Shown: positions 25,204 to 34,729 of the stretch, piece after piece
How the letters are laid out: every line of letters starts with the position of its first letter
How positions within the stretch are numbered: position 1 is the first letter of the stretch
Source of the DNA: Syntrophobacterales bacterium
Lineage (GTDB): Bacteria; Desulfobacterota; Desulfobaccia; Desulfobaccales; 0-14-0-80-60-11
Direction: 5' to 3'
DNA: 46,298 bases
Assembly (NCBI GenBank): GCA_020060385.1
Contig: JAGVAH010000136.1
Location: 1-46,298 of the forward strand
Notes under the pieces: generated by a model
Seen by the model: only the letters and a program-made list of their open reading frames with translations
The model's database searches: none
What the model was told of the DNA's origin: nothing
Program-made: the position numbers and the translations under genes

Positions 25204-25694
25204 CAACCCCGCCCCCTGCCATTTTCCCCATATTGCCCCAGACGTTCGCCCTCCTGGTCTCACCCCCAACCTGGGAAATGGCAGTGGGGGGCCCCCTCCC
25301 CTCACCCGCCTCCTTAATCCCCAGAGTCTGGCTGGCGAAGCCACCCATTTAAACCCGGGGATCTCGGCAAGATCCTCAAATTGGACCTGGGCCCGAGGCA
25401 AGGTCTCCTCCACCGCCAGCCCGAATCCCTCCAGCAAATCATCCCAGCCTCGTCCCTCCTTCTGGGGGAGGGAAATCTCCTTCTTAAGGGAGGGGATCAT
25501 CTCCTTTTCCCCTGGTTGAGATATTTTCGCTCCCCTCAGAAGAACATTAAGCAGATTTTGCAATTGATTTTAGATAATTTAAAGTTTCTGTTAAACTTAA
25601 TTAACCTGGAAATCGGGGAAACAGCAGGCTAAAAGTTTAATATTTATCTAAATATCTGACGCTTTTTTACCGACTACAGGAAAGGGAGGGTAAT
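25204..25694. other. Intergenic stretch upstream of the second giant kinase
   Basis: Roughly 490 bp. The first 300 bp are C-rich, and the minus strand has a weak open frame (about 25440-25500 reads MIPSLKKEISLPQKEGRG, then DDLLEGFGLAVEETLP) that could be a decayed gene. The last 130 bp are strongly AT-rich and probably contain the kinase promoter, though no convincing hexamer pair was found. Confidence 0.4.
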
Positions 25695-28600
25695 ATGGCG
25701 TCAAAAAAGAACCGCGATAATACTTCCCGAAAAGGGCATCCCCGGAGCCCTCATGCCCCCGTCTCTCCCGGAGACCTGATGGGCCGCCTGCTGGCAGGGG
25801 AAGCTTCAGGCGACACGGATTCTCTCCTCCATAGTATTCTCGATCAAAGCCCTTACCCCATGTGGATTGCCGACTCCCAGGGCACCCTCATCTGGCTCAA
25901 TCAATCCTGCCGGGACTTGCTGCAACTCTCCGGGGAGGAGGTCATTGGCAAGTACAATGTCTTCCGGGATAATATCGTGGAAGAGCAGGGGCTTCAGCCC
26001 CTGCTGCGCCGGGTCCTCGAACAAGGCGAACGCGTAAGATTCGAGATCACCTATGACACCGCCCTGCTGAAGACTCTGCCCCTAACCACCCCCACTCTGG
26101 TAATTCTCGACGTCACTGTTTCTCCCATCCTCGATGATCGCGGCCAGGTGACCCATGCCATCTTTCAACACGTGGACATCACCGAACGCAAACGCGCGGA
26201 AACCGCGTTGGCGGAAAGCGAACAGCGCTTCAAAACCTTTATGGACCACCTGCCGGCTGCGGTCTTTATCAAAGACCGAGCGGACCGTCTGCTCTTTGCC
26301 AACCGCCACCTCCGGGAAATCTTCGGCTGGGATGATTGCCTGGGGAAATCCACCGCAGAGCTGGTGCCCCCGGAGCATGCGGCGCGCATGGTGGCCGATG
26401 ATCAGAGGGCCTTGGCTACCGGCTCCCTGGTCAGTCAGGAGAAAGTCACCGACGTCCAGGGCCGGGAACGCTTCTTCGACACCTACAAATTCCCGGTGGT
26501 GTCCGATGGCGCTCCCGTCTTACTGGGGGGCATTGCCGTGGATGTGACCGCGCGTAAAAGGGCGGAAGACGCGGTCCAGCAGAGCGAGCGGCGTTTCCGG
26601 GCATTGATCGAGAACAGTGCCGATGCCATCGTCCTCTTTGGGGAGGACGGAGCGACATTGTACGGCAGTCCGTCTTCCACCCGCGTGCTAGGCTACGATT
26701 TGCCGGAGTTTAGGCGGAGAAATGCGTTTTCTCTGGTCCATCCTGAGGACTTGCCGGCCTTTACCGCCCTTTTTGCCGATATCCTGCAACACCCAGGAGG
26801 GACGAGAAGTATTACCGCCCGCGTAATGCACCAGGACGGTTCCTGGCGCTATTTGGAGGCCAACCTTACCAACCTCCTGGCAGACCCCAGTGTGGAGGCC
26901 ATCGTTAACAACTACCGGGACGTCACCGAACGCAAGCTGGCGGAAGAAGCCCTGGAGTTGTCCGAAAAGAAATACCGCAGTTTTTACCGAAGCATCCTGG
27001 ATGGTTTCGGCAGAGTGGACATGACCGGCAAAATTGTGGAGACCAACCAGGGATTCCTGGACATGTTGGGTTACACCCAGGAAGAAATCCAGGAACTGCG
27101 CTACCAGGACATTACCCCCGTTAAGTGGCATGAGTTTGAAGCCGAGATTATCGAGGAACAGGTTCTCACCCGGGGTTACTCGGACACTTACGAAAAGGAA
27201 TATATCCGCAAGGATGGCATCATCTTCCCCGTGGAATTGAGGACCTACCTGGTGGAAGACGAAAGCGGCGCGCCCCAAGGCATGTGGGCCTTTATTAGGG
27301 ACATCACCGACCGCAAGCAGAATGAAGAGGCCCTGAAAAAAGAAAAATTGTTCACCGAAGCCATAGTGGACAGCCTTCCCGGCACTTTCTTTCTCCTTGA
27401 TTCCCAGGGCCGGCAATTGCGGACAAACAAGTCCGGACTGGCGGCTTCCGGATACTCCATAGAAGAGCTGACCCAGCTGCATGCCCTGGATTCCCTGGCT
27501 CAAGAGGATAGAGAGGCGGGTCAACGGGCTCTGGAAGAGGTCCTGACCAAAGGGGAAGCTTCCATGGAAGCGCAAATGCTTACCAAAGACGGCCGTAAAA
27601 TCCCCTACCTCTTTACCGCCAGAAAATTTCTCATTGACGATGTGCCCCATATCTTAGGAACCGGGCTGGATATCACCGCACTTAAGGAGTCGGAGGAGGC
27701 GCTCCAGGAGAGTGAGGAACGATTTCGTCATCTGGCCGCGGCCGCGTTTGAAGCCATCATTATTCATGAGAAAGGCATCATTGTCAGCGCCAACGACCAA
27801 TTCTATGAGATGTTCGGTTACGAACCCGAGGAACTGCTGGGAAAAGAGGCCTTGCCCTTGACCGTGGCCCCCGAAGCCATTGAGTCCATGAGGAAGAAGA
27901 TTGCCGCCGGCAGTCTGGAACCATACGAGTCCATCGGCCTGAAGAAAGACGGGACCAAGTTCCCCATGGAGATTCGGGCCCGGGAGATGGAATACAGAGG
28001 GCGAAAGGCCAGAGTGGCGGCCATCAGGGACATCACCGAGCGCCGGCGGGCGGAAGAGGCCCTGCGGGAGAGCGAGGAGCGCTACCGCAGCCTTTTCCAG
28101 AACAACCATGCGGTGATGCTCCTGATTAACCCGGAAACCGGGGCCATCGTGGATACCAACCCCGCAGCCCGCAACTTCTATGGCTACTCCCATGAAGAGC
28201 TGCTGACTAAAACCACCGCGGATCTCAACACCCTGCCCCCGGATCAAATCTTCCGGGCCATGCAGAAGGCTAAAGCGGAAAGACAGAAACATTTTCAATT
28301 CCAACATCGTCTGGCCAGTGGGGAAGTCCGGGATGTGGAGGTGTTCAGCGGCCCCATCCGCATTAAGGGCCAGGACCTGTTGTATTCCATCATCCACGAC
28401 GTCACCGCCCGGAAAAAGGCCCAAGAGGCGCTGCGGGAGAGTGAGAAAAGATTAAAAGAAGCCCAGGAATTGGCGCATTTGGGGTTCTGGTACTGGAATG
28501 TGAAGACGGGCGAGGTCACCTGGTCCGATGAAGTTTATAAAATCTTTCAACTGGATCCCCAAGAATTTACCCCCACCATCGATTCAATCCTGGAATTATC

Positions 28601-31600
28601 GCCCTGGCCCGGGGATCGGGAGCGTGACCAGGAATTGCTTCGCAAGGCGATGGAGTCCCATGAACAGGGGGCTTACGAACAGCGGTTTATTCGTCCTGAC
28701 AAAAGTATTGGCTACTACTACTCGACCTTTCAGGGCAAGTATGATGCAGAAGGCCATCTCCTGACCATTGTGGGCACGGTGTTGGACATCACCGAGCGCA
28801 AAAAGGCGGAAGAGGCCCTGCGGGAGAGCGAAACAAAATATCGCCACCTTTACCAGGACTTCCAGGGGATCCTGGATACCATCCCCGACACCGTGTGCCT
28901 GCTTTCTCCGGATCTCACCATAATGTGGGCTAATCAGGTCCCTGCCATCCGCCCGGAACTGCCCAACATCTCCGAAATCGGGAAACACTGTTACCCTCAA
29001 CGTCATGGCCGCTCCGAACCCTGTGATGATTGTCCGGTCTTAAGATGCTTCCAATCCGGGAAGATGGAAACAGACATACATGGCGCGCACGGCAAGGTTT
29101 GGGAGCTGCGGGCCTTTCCCATTTACGATGATCAAGGGGAGTTGCGGGGTGGTTTGGAGGTCGCCCGGGACATCACCGAGAGCAAGCGCATGGAGGAGGC
29201 CCTGGAAAAGCGCCTGGTGGCCCTGAGCCGGCCGCTGGACGACGCCGGAGAAATCGATTTCCAGGACCTCTTCAATCTGAAAGACATCCAGCGCATCCAG
29301 GACCTATTTGCCCAGAGCACCGGGGTGGCTTCCCTGATCACGGCCCCGGATGGCACCCCCATTACCCAGCCCAGCAATTTCTGCCGTTTATGCAGCAGTT
29401 TCATCCGCCAGACGGAGAAGGGCCGCCAGAAGTGCGCCGCCTCCGACGCCAGACTGGGCCGCTATAACCCAACAGGTCCCACGGTCCATCACTGCCTCAG
29501 CGCCGGACTCTGCGGCGCGGGCGCCAGTATCACCGTGGGCGGCAAACATATCGCCACCTGGCTCATCGGCCAGGTCCGGGATGAAACGGTGACCGAAGAG
29601 GAGGTTAGGGACTATGCCCGGGACCTGGGACTCGACCCGGAAGAATTCCTGGCCGCGTTCCTGGAAGTCCCCCCTATGCCGGAAGAACACTTTAAGCAGG
29701 TGGCCCAGGCCCTCTTCGTTTTGGCCAACCAGCTTTCGGCCATGGCCTACCAGAATGTCCAACAGGCCCGCTTTATTACCGAAAGGAAACAAGCGGAGGA
29801 GCGACTGTTGGCTACCCAGGAACGCCTGGAATTAGCGCTGCAGGGAGCGGATCTGGGGACCTGGGATTGGAACGTGGAGACCGGAGCAATCTTGGTAAAT
29901 CAACGCTGGACTGAGATGCTGGGGTATACGTTGGCAGAAATCGAACCCCACGTCCGCTTCTGGGAGGGGCTAGTTCATCCGGACGATCTCCCGGGTGTCA
30001 TGAAGAACCTGAACGCCCACCTGGCAGGCCAAACCCCTTATTATGAAACCGAACACCGCCTGCGACATAAATCAGGAGACTGGGTGTGGGTGCTGGATAA
30101 AGGCAAAGTCATCGAACGGGACTCCCAAGGCAAGGCGGTGCGGGCCTGCGGCACTCACCTGGACATCACCGAAAGGAAACGGGCTGAAGCAGCCCTGCGG
30201 GAGAGCGAAGCCAGGTTCCGCCAGGTGGTGGAGTCTTCCCCACTGCCCATGGGCATCAGTAACGACTCCGGGGAGATCGAATATCTTAATCCCAAATTCC
30301 AGGAGACCTTTGGGTATACCCTGGGAGATATGCCCCGGCTGGAAGATTGGTTCCGGCTGGCTTACCCTGATCCGGCCTATCGGCAATTACTGCTGGCAAA
30401 GTGGCAGCAGGCCTGGGAGAAAATCCGCGAGGAGGGCCTCACTACGGTCAGGGAAGCGGAAATAACTTGCAAGGACAACTCGAAACGGATCATGCAAATC
30501 TTCGGCACCCAGATGGAAAACAAATCTCTGGTGGTTTTCAACGACTTAACCGACCGCAAGCGGGCCGAAATCGCGCTGCGGAATTCGGAACGGCGTTTGT
30601 CAGAAATAATTGACTTTTTGCCGGATGCCACTTTCGCCGTCGATCTGGAGGGGAAGGTCATCGCCTGGAACCGGGCCATTGAAGAGATGACCCTGGTGCC
30701 CGCAGAAGACATCGTCGGCAAGGGGAATTATGAATACACTTTGCCATTTTATGGAATACGCCGGCCGGCATTAATCGATTTGGTTCTTATGCCTGATGCG
30801 GAGATTGAAAAAAAGTATGCCTTTGTCCAAAAGGAAGGTGACATCCTCCTGGCTGAGGCCGAGGTGCATCTACATGGAGGAACGCAGGTGGTCTGGGCGA
30901 AAGCCCGTCCCTTGTATGATAGCCAGGGCAATGTGGTGGGCGCCATTGAGGCTATCCGGGACATCACTGAGCGCAAGCAGGCCGAGGAAGAACGGCTTAA
31001 GCTGGAAGCCCAGATGCGGGAGGTGCAAAAGCTGGAGAGCCTGGGGGTGCTGGCCGGCGGCATCGCCCATGACTTCAACAACCTGCTCATGGCCATCCTG
31101 GGCAATGCCGACCTGGCGCTGCTGACCCTGTCGCCCGCGTCCCCAGCCCGGCCCCACGTGGAGGAAATCACCCGGGGTTCCCTGCGGGCCGCGGACCTTT
31201 GCCGCCAGATGCTGGCCTACTCCGGCAAAGGCCGGTTTGTCATCGGCCGTTACAACCTCTCGGAGATCGTGCAGGAGATGACCCAGATGCTGAAAGTGTC
31301 GGTCTCCAAAAAGGCCACCCTGCGCTATTCTTTAGGGGAGGACCTCCCCGCGGTGGAGGTGGACGCCACCCAGATGCGCCAGGTGGTCATGAACCTGATC
31401 ATCAACGCCTCGGAATCCCTGGGGGACCAGAACGGCTTCATCTCCGTGGCCACCGGCGTCGTGGAATGCGACCGGGCCTATCTCTCCGAAAGCTACCTGG
31501 ATGATAACCTCGCGGAAGGAAGATACGTCTTTCTGGAAGTGGCGGACACCGGCTGCGGTATGGACGATGAGACCAGGCGCCGCATCTTCGACCCCTTCTT

Positions 31601-32159
31601 CACCACCAAGTTCACGGGGCGGGGACTGGGTCTGGCCGCAGTGCTGGGCATTGTCCGGGGGCACCAGGGGACCATCAAGGTTTACAGCGAGCCGGGGCAG
31701 GGGACGACCTTCAAGGTCTTGTTTCCGGCCGTGGACTGGGCCCCGGCTGAGCAGGGCGTCGGTGCTTCCACCGGCAGCAGGCAGCTCCAGGGGGGCACCA
31801 TCCTGCTGGTGGACGATGACGCCCACGTGCGTCAAGTGGTGATGGAAATGCTGGAGCGACTGGGCTTTGCAGTGCTGCTGGCCATAAACGGCCGGGAAGG
31901 ACTGGAGGTCTTTAAAGCCCACGGCGAGAAGATCACCTGCGTCATCCTGGATCTCACCATGCCCGAAATGGCTGGGGATGAAATGTTCCGGGAGTTGCGC
32001 CGTCTCCGGAAGGACGTCCCGGTGATCCTCTCCAGCGGCTTTAACGAACAGGAGGTGACCCAGCGATTCGCGGGCAAAGGGGTGGCGGGGTTTATTCAAA
32101 AGCCCTATACCGTGCGCACCCTGCAGGAGGCCTTGAGCCGGGTCCTGGGACCTGCCTAG
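25695..32159 (+). CDS. Giant soluble hybrid histidine kinase: 12 PAS, PocR, HisKA, HATPase, REC
   Basis: A 2154-residue sensor kinase with GGGAGGG before its ATG. Nine PAS domains precede a PocR domain (about 1189-1355: FQDLFNLKDIQRIQDLFAQS, then CLSAGLCGAGASITVGGKHI and GQVRDE). Three more PAS domains follow, then HisKA (GGIAHDFNN, His1792), HATPase (DTGCGMDDE, GRGLGLAAV) and a receiver with VILDLTMP (Asp2086). PocR domains are ligand sensors, named after the propanediol-utilisation regulator, so a small organic ligand is plausible. The ninth PAS has a Cys motif (HCYPQRHGRSEPCDDCPV). No membrane helix is seen. No response-regulator gene follows directly; output may pass through the attached receiver to a separate phosphotransfer protein (inference). 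Confidence 0.95.
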   Translation: MASKKNRDNTSRKGHPRSPHAPVSPGDLMGRLLAGEASGDTDSLLHSILDQSPYPMWIADSQGTLIWLNQSCRDLLQLSGEEVIGKYNVFRDNIVEEQGLQPLLRRVLEQGERVRFEITYDTALLKTLPLTTPTLVILDVTVSPILDDRGQVTHAIFQHVDITERKRAETALAESEQRFKTFMDHLPAAVFIKDRADRLLFANRHLREIFGWDDCLGKSTAELVPPEHAARMVADDQRALATGSLVSQEKVTDVQGRERFFDTYKFPVVSDGAPVLLGGIAVDVTARKRAEDAVQQSERRFRALIENSADAIVLFGEDGATLYGSPSSTRVLGYDLPEFRRRNAFSLVHPEDLPAFTALFADILQHPGGTRSITARVMHQDGSWRYLEANLTNLLADPSVEAIVNNYRDVTERKLAEEALELSEKKYRSFYRSILDGFGRVDMTGKIVETNQGFLDMLGYTQEEIQELRYQDITPVKWHEFEAEIIEEQVLTRGYSDTYEKEYIRKDGIIFPVELRTYLVEDESGAPQGMWAFIRDITDRKQNEEALKKEKLFTEAIVDSLPGTFFLLDSQGRQLRTNKSGLAASGYSIEELTQLHALDSLAQEDREAGQRALEEVLTKGEASMEAQMLTKDGRKIPYLFTARKFLIDDVPHILGTGLDITALKESEEALQESEERFRHLAAAAFEAIIIHEKGIIVSANDQFYEMFGYEPEELLGKEALPLTVAPEAIESMRKKIAAGSLEPYESIGLKKDGTKFPMEIRAREMEYRGRKARVAAIRDITERRRAEEALRESEERYRSLFQNNHAVMLLINPETGAIVDTNPAARNFYGYSHEELLTKTTADLNTLPPDQIFRAMQKAKAERQKHFQFQHRLASGEVRDVEVFSGPIRIKGQDLLYSIIHDVTARKKAQEALRESEKRLKEAQELAHLGFWYWNVKTGEVTWSDEVYKIFQLDPQEFTPTIDSILELSPWPGDRERDQELLRKAMESHEQGAYEQRFIRPDKSIGYYYSTFQGKYDAEGHLLTIVGTVLDITERKKAEEALRESETKYRHLYQDFQGILDTIPDTVCLLSPDLTIMWANQVPAIRPELPNISEIGKHCYPQRHGRSEPCDDCPVLRCFQSGKMETDIHGAHGKVWELRAFPIYDDQGELRGGLEVARDITESKRMEEALEKRLVALSRPLDDAGEIDFQDLFNLKDIQRIQDLFAQSTGVASLITAPDGTPITQPSNFCRLCSSFIRQTEKGRQKCAASDARLGRYNPTGPTVHHCLSAGLCGAGASITVGGKHIATWLIGQVRDETVTEEEVRDYARDLGLDPEEFLAAFLEVPPMPEEHFKQVAQALFVLANQLSAMAYQNVQQARFITERKQAEERLLATQERLELALQGADLGTWDWNVETGAILVNQRWTEMLGYTLAEIEPHVRFWEGLVHPDDLPGVMKNLNAHLAGQTPYYETEHRLRHKSGDWVWVLDKGKVIERDSQGKAVRACGTHLDITERKRAEAALRESEARFRQVVESSPLPMGISNDSGEIEYLNPKFQETFGYTLGDMPRLEDWFRLAYPDPAYRQLLLAKWQQAWEKIREEGLTTVREAEITCKDNSKRIMQIFGTQMENKSLVVFNDLTDRKRAEIALRNSERRLSEIIDFLPDATFAVDLEGKVIAWNRAIEEMTLVPAEDIVGKGNYEYTLPFYGIRRPALIDLVLMPDAEIEKKYAFVQKEGDILLAEAEVHLHGGTQVVWAKARPLYDSQGNVVGAIEAIRDITERKQAEEERLKLEAQMREVQKLESLGVLAGGIAHDFNNLLMAILGNADLALLTLSPASPARPHVEEITRGSLRAADLCRQMLAYSGKGRFVIGRYNLSEIVQEMTQMLKVSVSKKATLRYSLGEDLPAVEVDATQMRQVVMNLIINASESLGDQNGFISVATGVVECDRAYLSESYLDDNLAEGRYVFLEVADTGCGMDDETRRRIFDPFFTTKFTGRGLGLAAVLGIVRGHQGTIKVYSEPGQGTTFKVLFPAVDWAPAEQGVGASTGSRQLQGGTILLVDDDAHVRQVVMEMLERLGFAVLLAINGREGLEVFKAHGEKITCVILDLTMPEMAGDEMFRELRRLRKDVPVILSSGFNEQEVTQRFAGKGVAGFIQKPYTVRTLQEALSRVLGPA

Positions 32160-32596
32160 TATCCATCTTAGGTCAGCAACGCCCCCTTGCTGCCAGATTG
32201 CTGCCCAGGGGCCAGATAGTCGACAAGTAGAGTCGGATAAACGTCAAGCCTCCTTAGGGGAATGTCCGCTCCTGCAAAAGTTTGAAACTTTTGCCCGCGC
32301 CCCACAAATGATACAATTTGCATAAAACCGCGGGCATGGGGGGCAGGATGACGGTTTCCCAGGTCCTGGCGCGGCCTTGGGATAGCCACCCCAGCCATCT
32401 GGGAGAGCGTGGGGGAGGAGTTTACCCATGACCAGCAGCCCAACTAAAAAATAAATAGAGAATAATTTCCAGAGAATACCGAAACTGTCCGATTACATGT
32501 TTATACCCGATGTGGGGCGGATAAATTCAGTCGGCAGGCCCACGCTTTTCACCTTATTGCGGCGTCTCGGCAGCAGTCGGAGGCAGAGGGCAAGAG
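32160..32596. other. Spacer with perfect palindrome between kinase genes
   Basis: About 440 bp without a convincing gene. It contains the palindrome at 32274-32294 and an AT-rich section near 32440-32500 that may hold a promoter for the next kinase. Confidence 0.5.
32274..32294. repeat. Perfect 21-bp palindrome
   Basis: GCAAAAGTTT and AAACTTTTGC flank a single G. It lies 115 bp after the giant kinase stop. It has no T-run, so it is either a dispersed palindromic repeat, a protein-binding site or a weak terminator. Confidence 0.6.
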
Positions 32597-34675
32597 ATGA
32601 CGGCGGAACTGCATACCATTCGGGAGCGGCTGGAATTCATGCTTTCCGCCATTCCAGCCATCATCTACATCTGCGAACCCTACTTTCCTTATCGTTTCAC
32701 CTACATAAGCGAAACCATCCGGGAGCAGTTGGGATATGAGCCCGGAGAATTTTTAGCAGACCCGAATTTCTGGGCCGACCATATCCATCCCGACGATGGG
32801 CCCCGGGTTTTCTCAGAACTGGAGCAACTCGTCGAGAAGGGCCGCCTCGCCCACGAATACCGCTTCCGGCACCGGGACGGGTCCTACCGCTGGATGCACA
32901 CCGAGTTCAGGTTGGTGCGGGAAGCCGAGGGCCGGCCCCTGGAGTTGGTGGGATATTGCGCGGACGTGACCGCACGCAAACAGACGGAAGACCGGCTGGC
33001 GGCCCTCACCCGTCTCTACGCGGTCCGCAGCCGCATCAACGGGGCCATCGTGCGCCTCCGGGACCTCCAGGAGCTCTACAAAGAAGTGGCCCGGGTGGCG
33101 GTGGAGGAGGGCCGCTTCCACATGGCCTGGATAGGGGCGGTGGACGCGGAGGCCCAGCTGGTGAGACCGGTGGTCCAGGCCGGCAAGGTGGAAGGCTATC
33201 TGGATGAAATCATTGTCTCCACCCTGGACGCGCCGGAGGGCGGCAACCCCACCGCCGCCGCAGTCCGGGAGGGACGGGTGCAGGTGTGCAATGATTTGTC
33301 CCGGCCCCCCCGGGGAACCCGGTGGCAGGAGGGGGCGCTCCGGCGCGGCTACCGCGCCAGCGGCGCCTTTCCCCTCTGGTGTAATTCCAAGGTGGTGGCG
33401 GTCTTAAGCCTCTATGCCGATACCCCCGGATTTTTTGACGACGAAGAAGTGCAACTGCTGACCGCCCTGTCGGAGGACCTCTCCTTTGCCCTGACCGCCC
33501 TGGCGGAACAGAAGAAGCGTCTAACCGCCGAACTGACGGTGCAGAAGACCGCCGACCGCTTCCGGGCCTTGGCCAAGGCCGGTGGCCTGATTGCCTGGAT
33601 TACCGATGCCGCGGGCCGGGTCACCGAATTTTCCCCCTCCTGGCAAGCCTTAACCGGGCAGACCCTTGAGGACGCCCGGGGCCGGGGCTGGCAGGAGGCA
33701 TTGCACCCGGATGACCGGAAACTTACCAAAGAGGCCTGGTCCAGGGCCGTGGCCCATATGGCACCCTTTGAAACGGAATACCGCCTCCGGGGCCAGGACG
33801 GGGCCTACCGGTTCTTCCTGGCGCACGGGGTGCCGGTCATGGCCCCGGAGAACGGCATTCGGGAATGGGTCGGGGTCTGCATGGACATCACTGCCCGCAA
33901 ACAGGCGGAAGCGGCACTCAAGGAGAGCGAACATAAGTATCGGGAATTGGTGGAAAATGCCAATAGCATCATCCTGCGCATGAACAAACAGGGGGAGATC
34001 GCCTTTCTTAACGAGTTCGGCCAAAAATTCTTCGGCTACACCGAAGGGGAAATTATCGGCCGCCATGTGGTGGGCACCATTGTTCCCGAGACCGAGACCA
34101 CCGGCCGCGACCTCAAGCCTTTGCTGGAGAAAATCTGCGCCGACCCTGAGAGATTCGAGAACAACATTAACGAAAATATGCGCCGTAGTGGGGAGCGGGT
34201 CTGGATTGCCTGGACCAACAAGATGATTCTCGATGATCAGGGACAGTTGGTGGAGATCCTGAGCATCGGTTCCGACATCACCGAACGCAAACGGGCCGAA
34301 GAGACGCTGCAAGAGAGAGAAGCCACCTTGCAGGGAGTCTTGCGGACCGCGCCCATCGGCATCGGCCTGGTCCATAATCGCACCTTCGTCTGGGCAAATG
34401 ATCAAGTAGCTAATATTACGGGATATCCAGTAGATGAACTCAAGGGCCGGAGCGTGCGGATGCTCTATGCCAGCGACGCCGAGTTCGAACGGGTCGGCAG
34501 GGTTTACGAGAATCTGAGCACCGCCGGCGTGGGCTCGGTGATAACCAGCTGGCGACGCCCGGATGGGAAGGCCATTGACATCTGGCTGAGTTTATCTCCC
34601 CTCGATCCCACCAACCCTGCCAGCGGCGAGGTGTTTGCGGCCATGGATATCACCGACCGCAAGCGGGCGGAGTAA
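32597..34675 (+). CDS. PAS-GAF-PAS-PAS-PAS sensor, N-terminal part of a kinase cut by an in-frame TAA
   Basis: A 692-residue soluble sensor half. PAS (about 10-128), GAF (about 135-310), then three PAS domains, the last ending GEVFAAMDITDRKRAE right at a TAA stop (34673-34675). This motif normally leads straight into the coiled coil before the next domain. The same frame continues past TAA as KLKQRSKELTALNALAHRVQ into a GAF-kinase module, so GAA (Glu) to TAA is the simplest explanation. Alone, this product has no kinase core and could only act as a ligand-binding or decoy protein. AGAGGG precedes the ATG. The third PAS closely resembles the first PAS of the hybrid kinase at 36.4 kb. Confidence 0.85.
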   Translation: MTAELHTIRERLEFMLSAIPAIIYICEPYFPYRFTYISETIREQLGYEPGEFLADPNFWADHIHPDDGPRVFSELEQLVEKGRLAHEYRFRHRDGSYRWMHTEFRLVREAEGRPLELVGYCADVTARKQTEDRLAALTRLYAVRSRINGAIVRLRDLQELYKEVARVAVEEGRFHMAWIGAVDAEAQLVRPVVQAGKVEGYLDEIIVSTLDAPEGGNPTAAAVREGRVQVCNDLSRPPRGTRWQEGALRRGYRASGAFPLWCNSKVVAVLSLYADTPGFFDDEEVQLLTALSEDLSFALTALAEQKKRLTAELTVQKTADRFRALAKAGGLIAWITDAAGRVTEFSPSWQALTGQTLEDARGRGWQEALHPDDRKLTKEAWSRAVAHMAPFETEYRLRGQDGAYRFFLAHGVPVMAPENGIREWVGVCMDITARKQAEAALKESEHKYRELVENANSIILRMNKQGEIAFLNEFGQKFFGYTEGEIIGRHVVGTIVPETETTGRDLKPLLEKICADPERFENNINENMRRSGERVWIAWTNKMILDDQGQLVEILSIGSDITERKRAEETLQEREATLQGVLRTAPIGIGLVHNRTFVWANDQVANITGYPVDELKGRSVRMLYASDAEFERVGRVYENLSTAGVGSVITSWRRPDGKAIDIWLSLSPLDPTNPASGEVFAAMDITDRKRAE

Positions 34676-34729
34676 AAGCTGAAACAGCGCAGCAAAGAAC
34701 TGACGGCCCTCAATGCCCTGGCCCACCGG

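Noticed and set aside
25045-25563. 172-codon minus-strand ORF upstream of the second giant kinase
   Set aside because: It overlaps the ABA-sandwich-like gene and becomes Gly/Pro-rich; only its first 60 residues look protein-like, so at best a decayed fragment.
34673-34675. Recoding of the kinase TAA as a special amino acid
   Set aside because: TAA is not used for selenocysteine or pyrrolysine; a GAA to TAA nonsense change is simpler.
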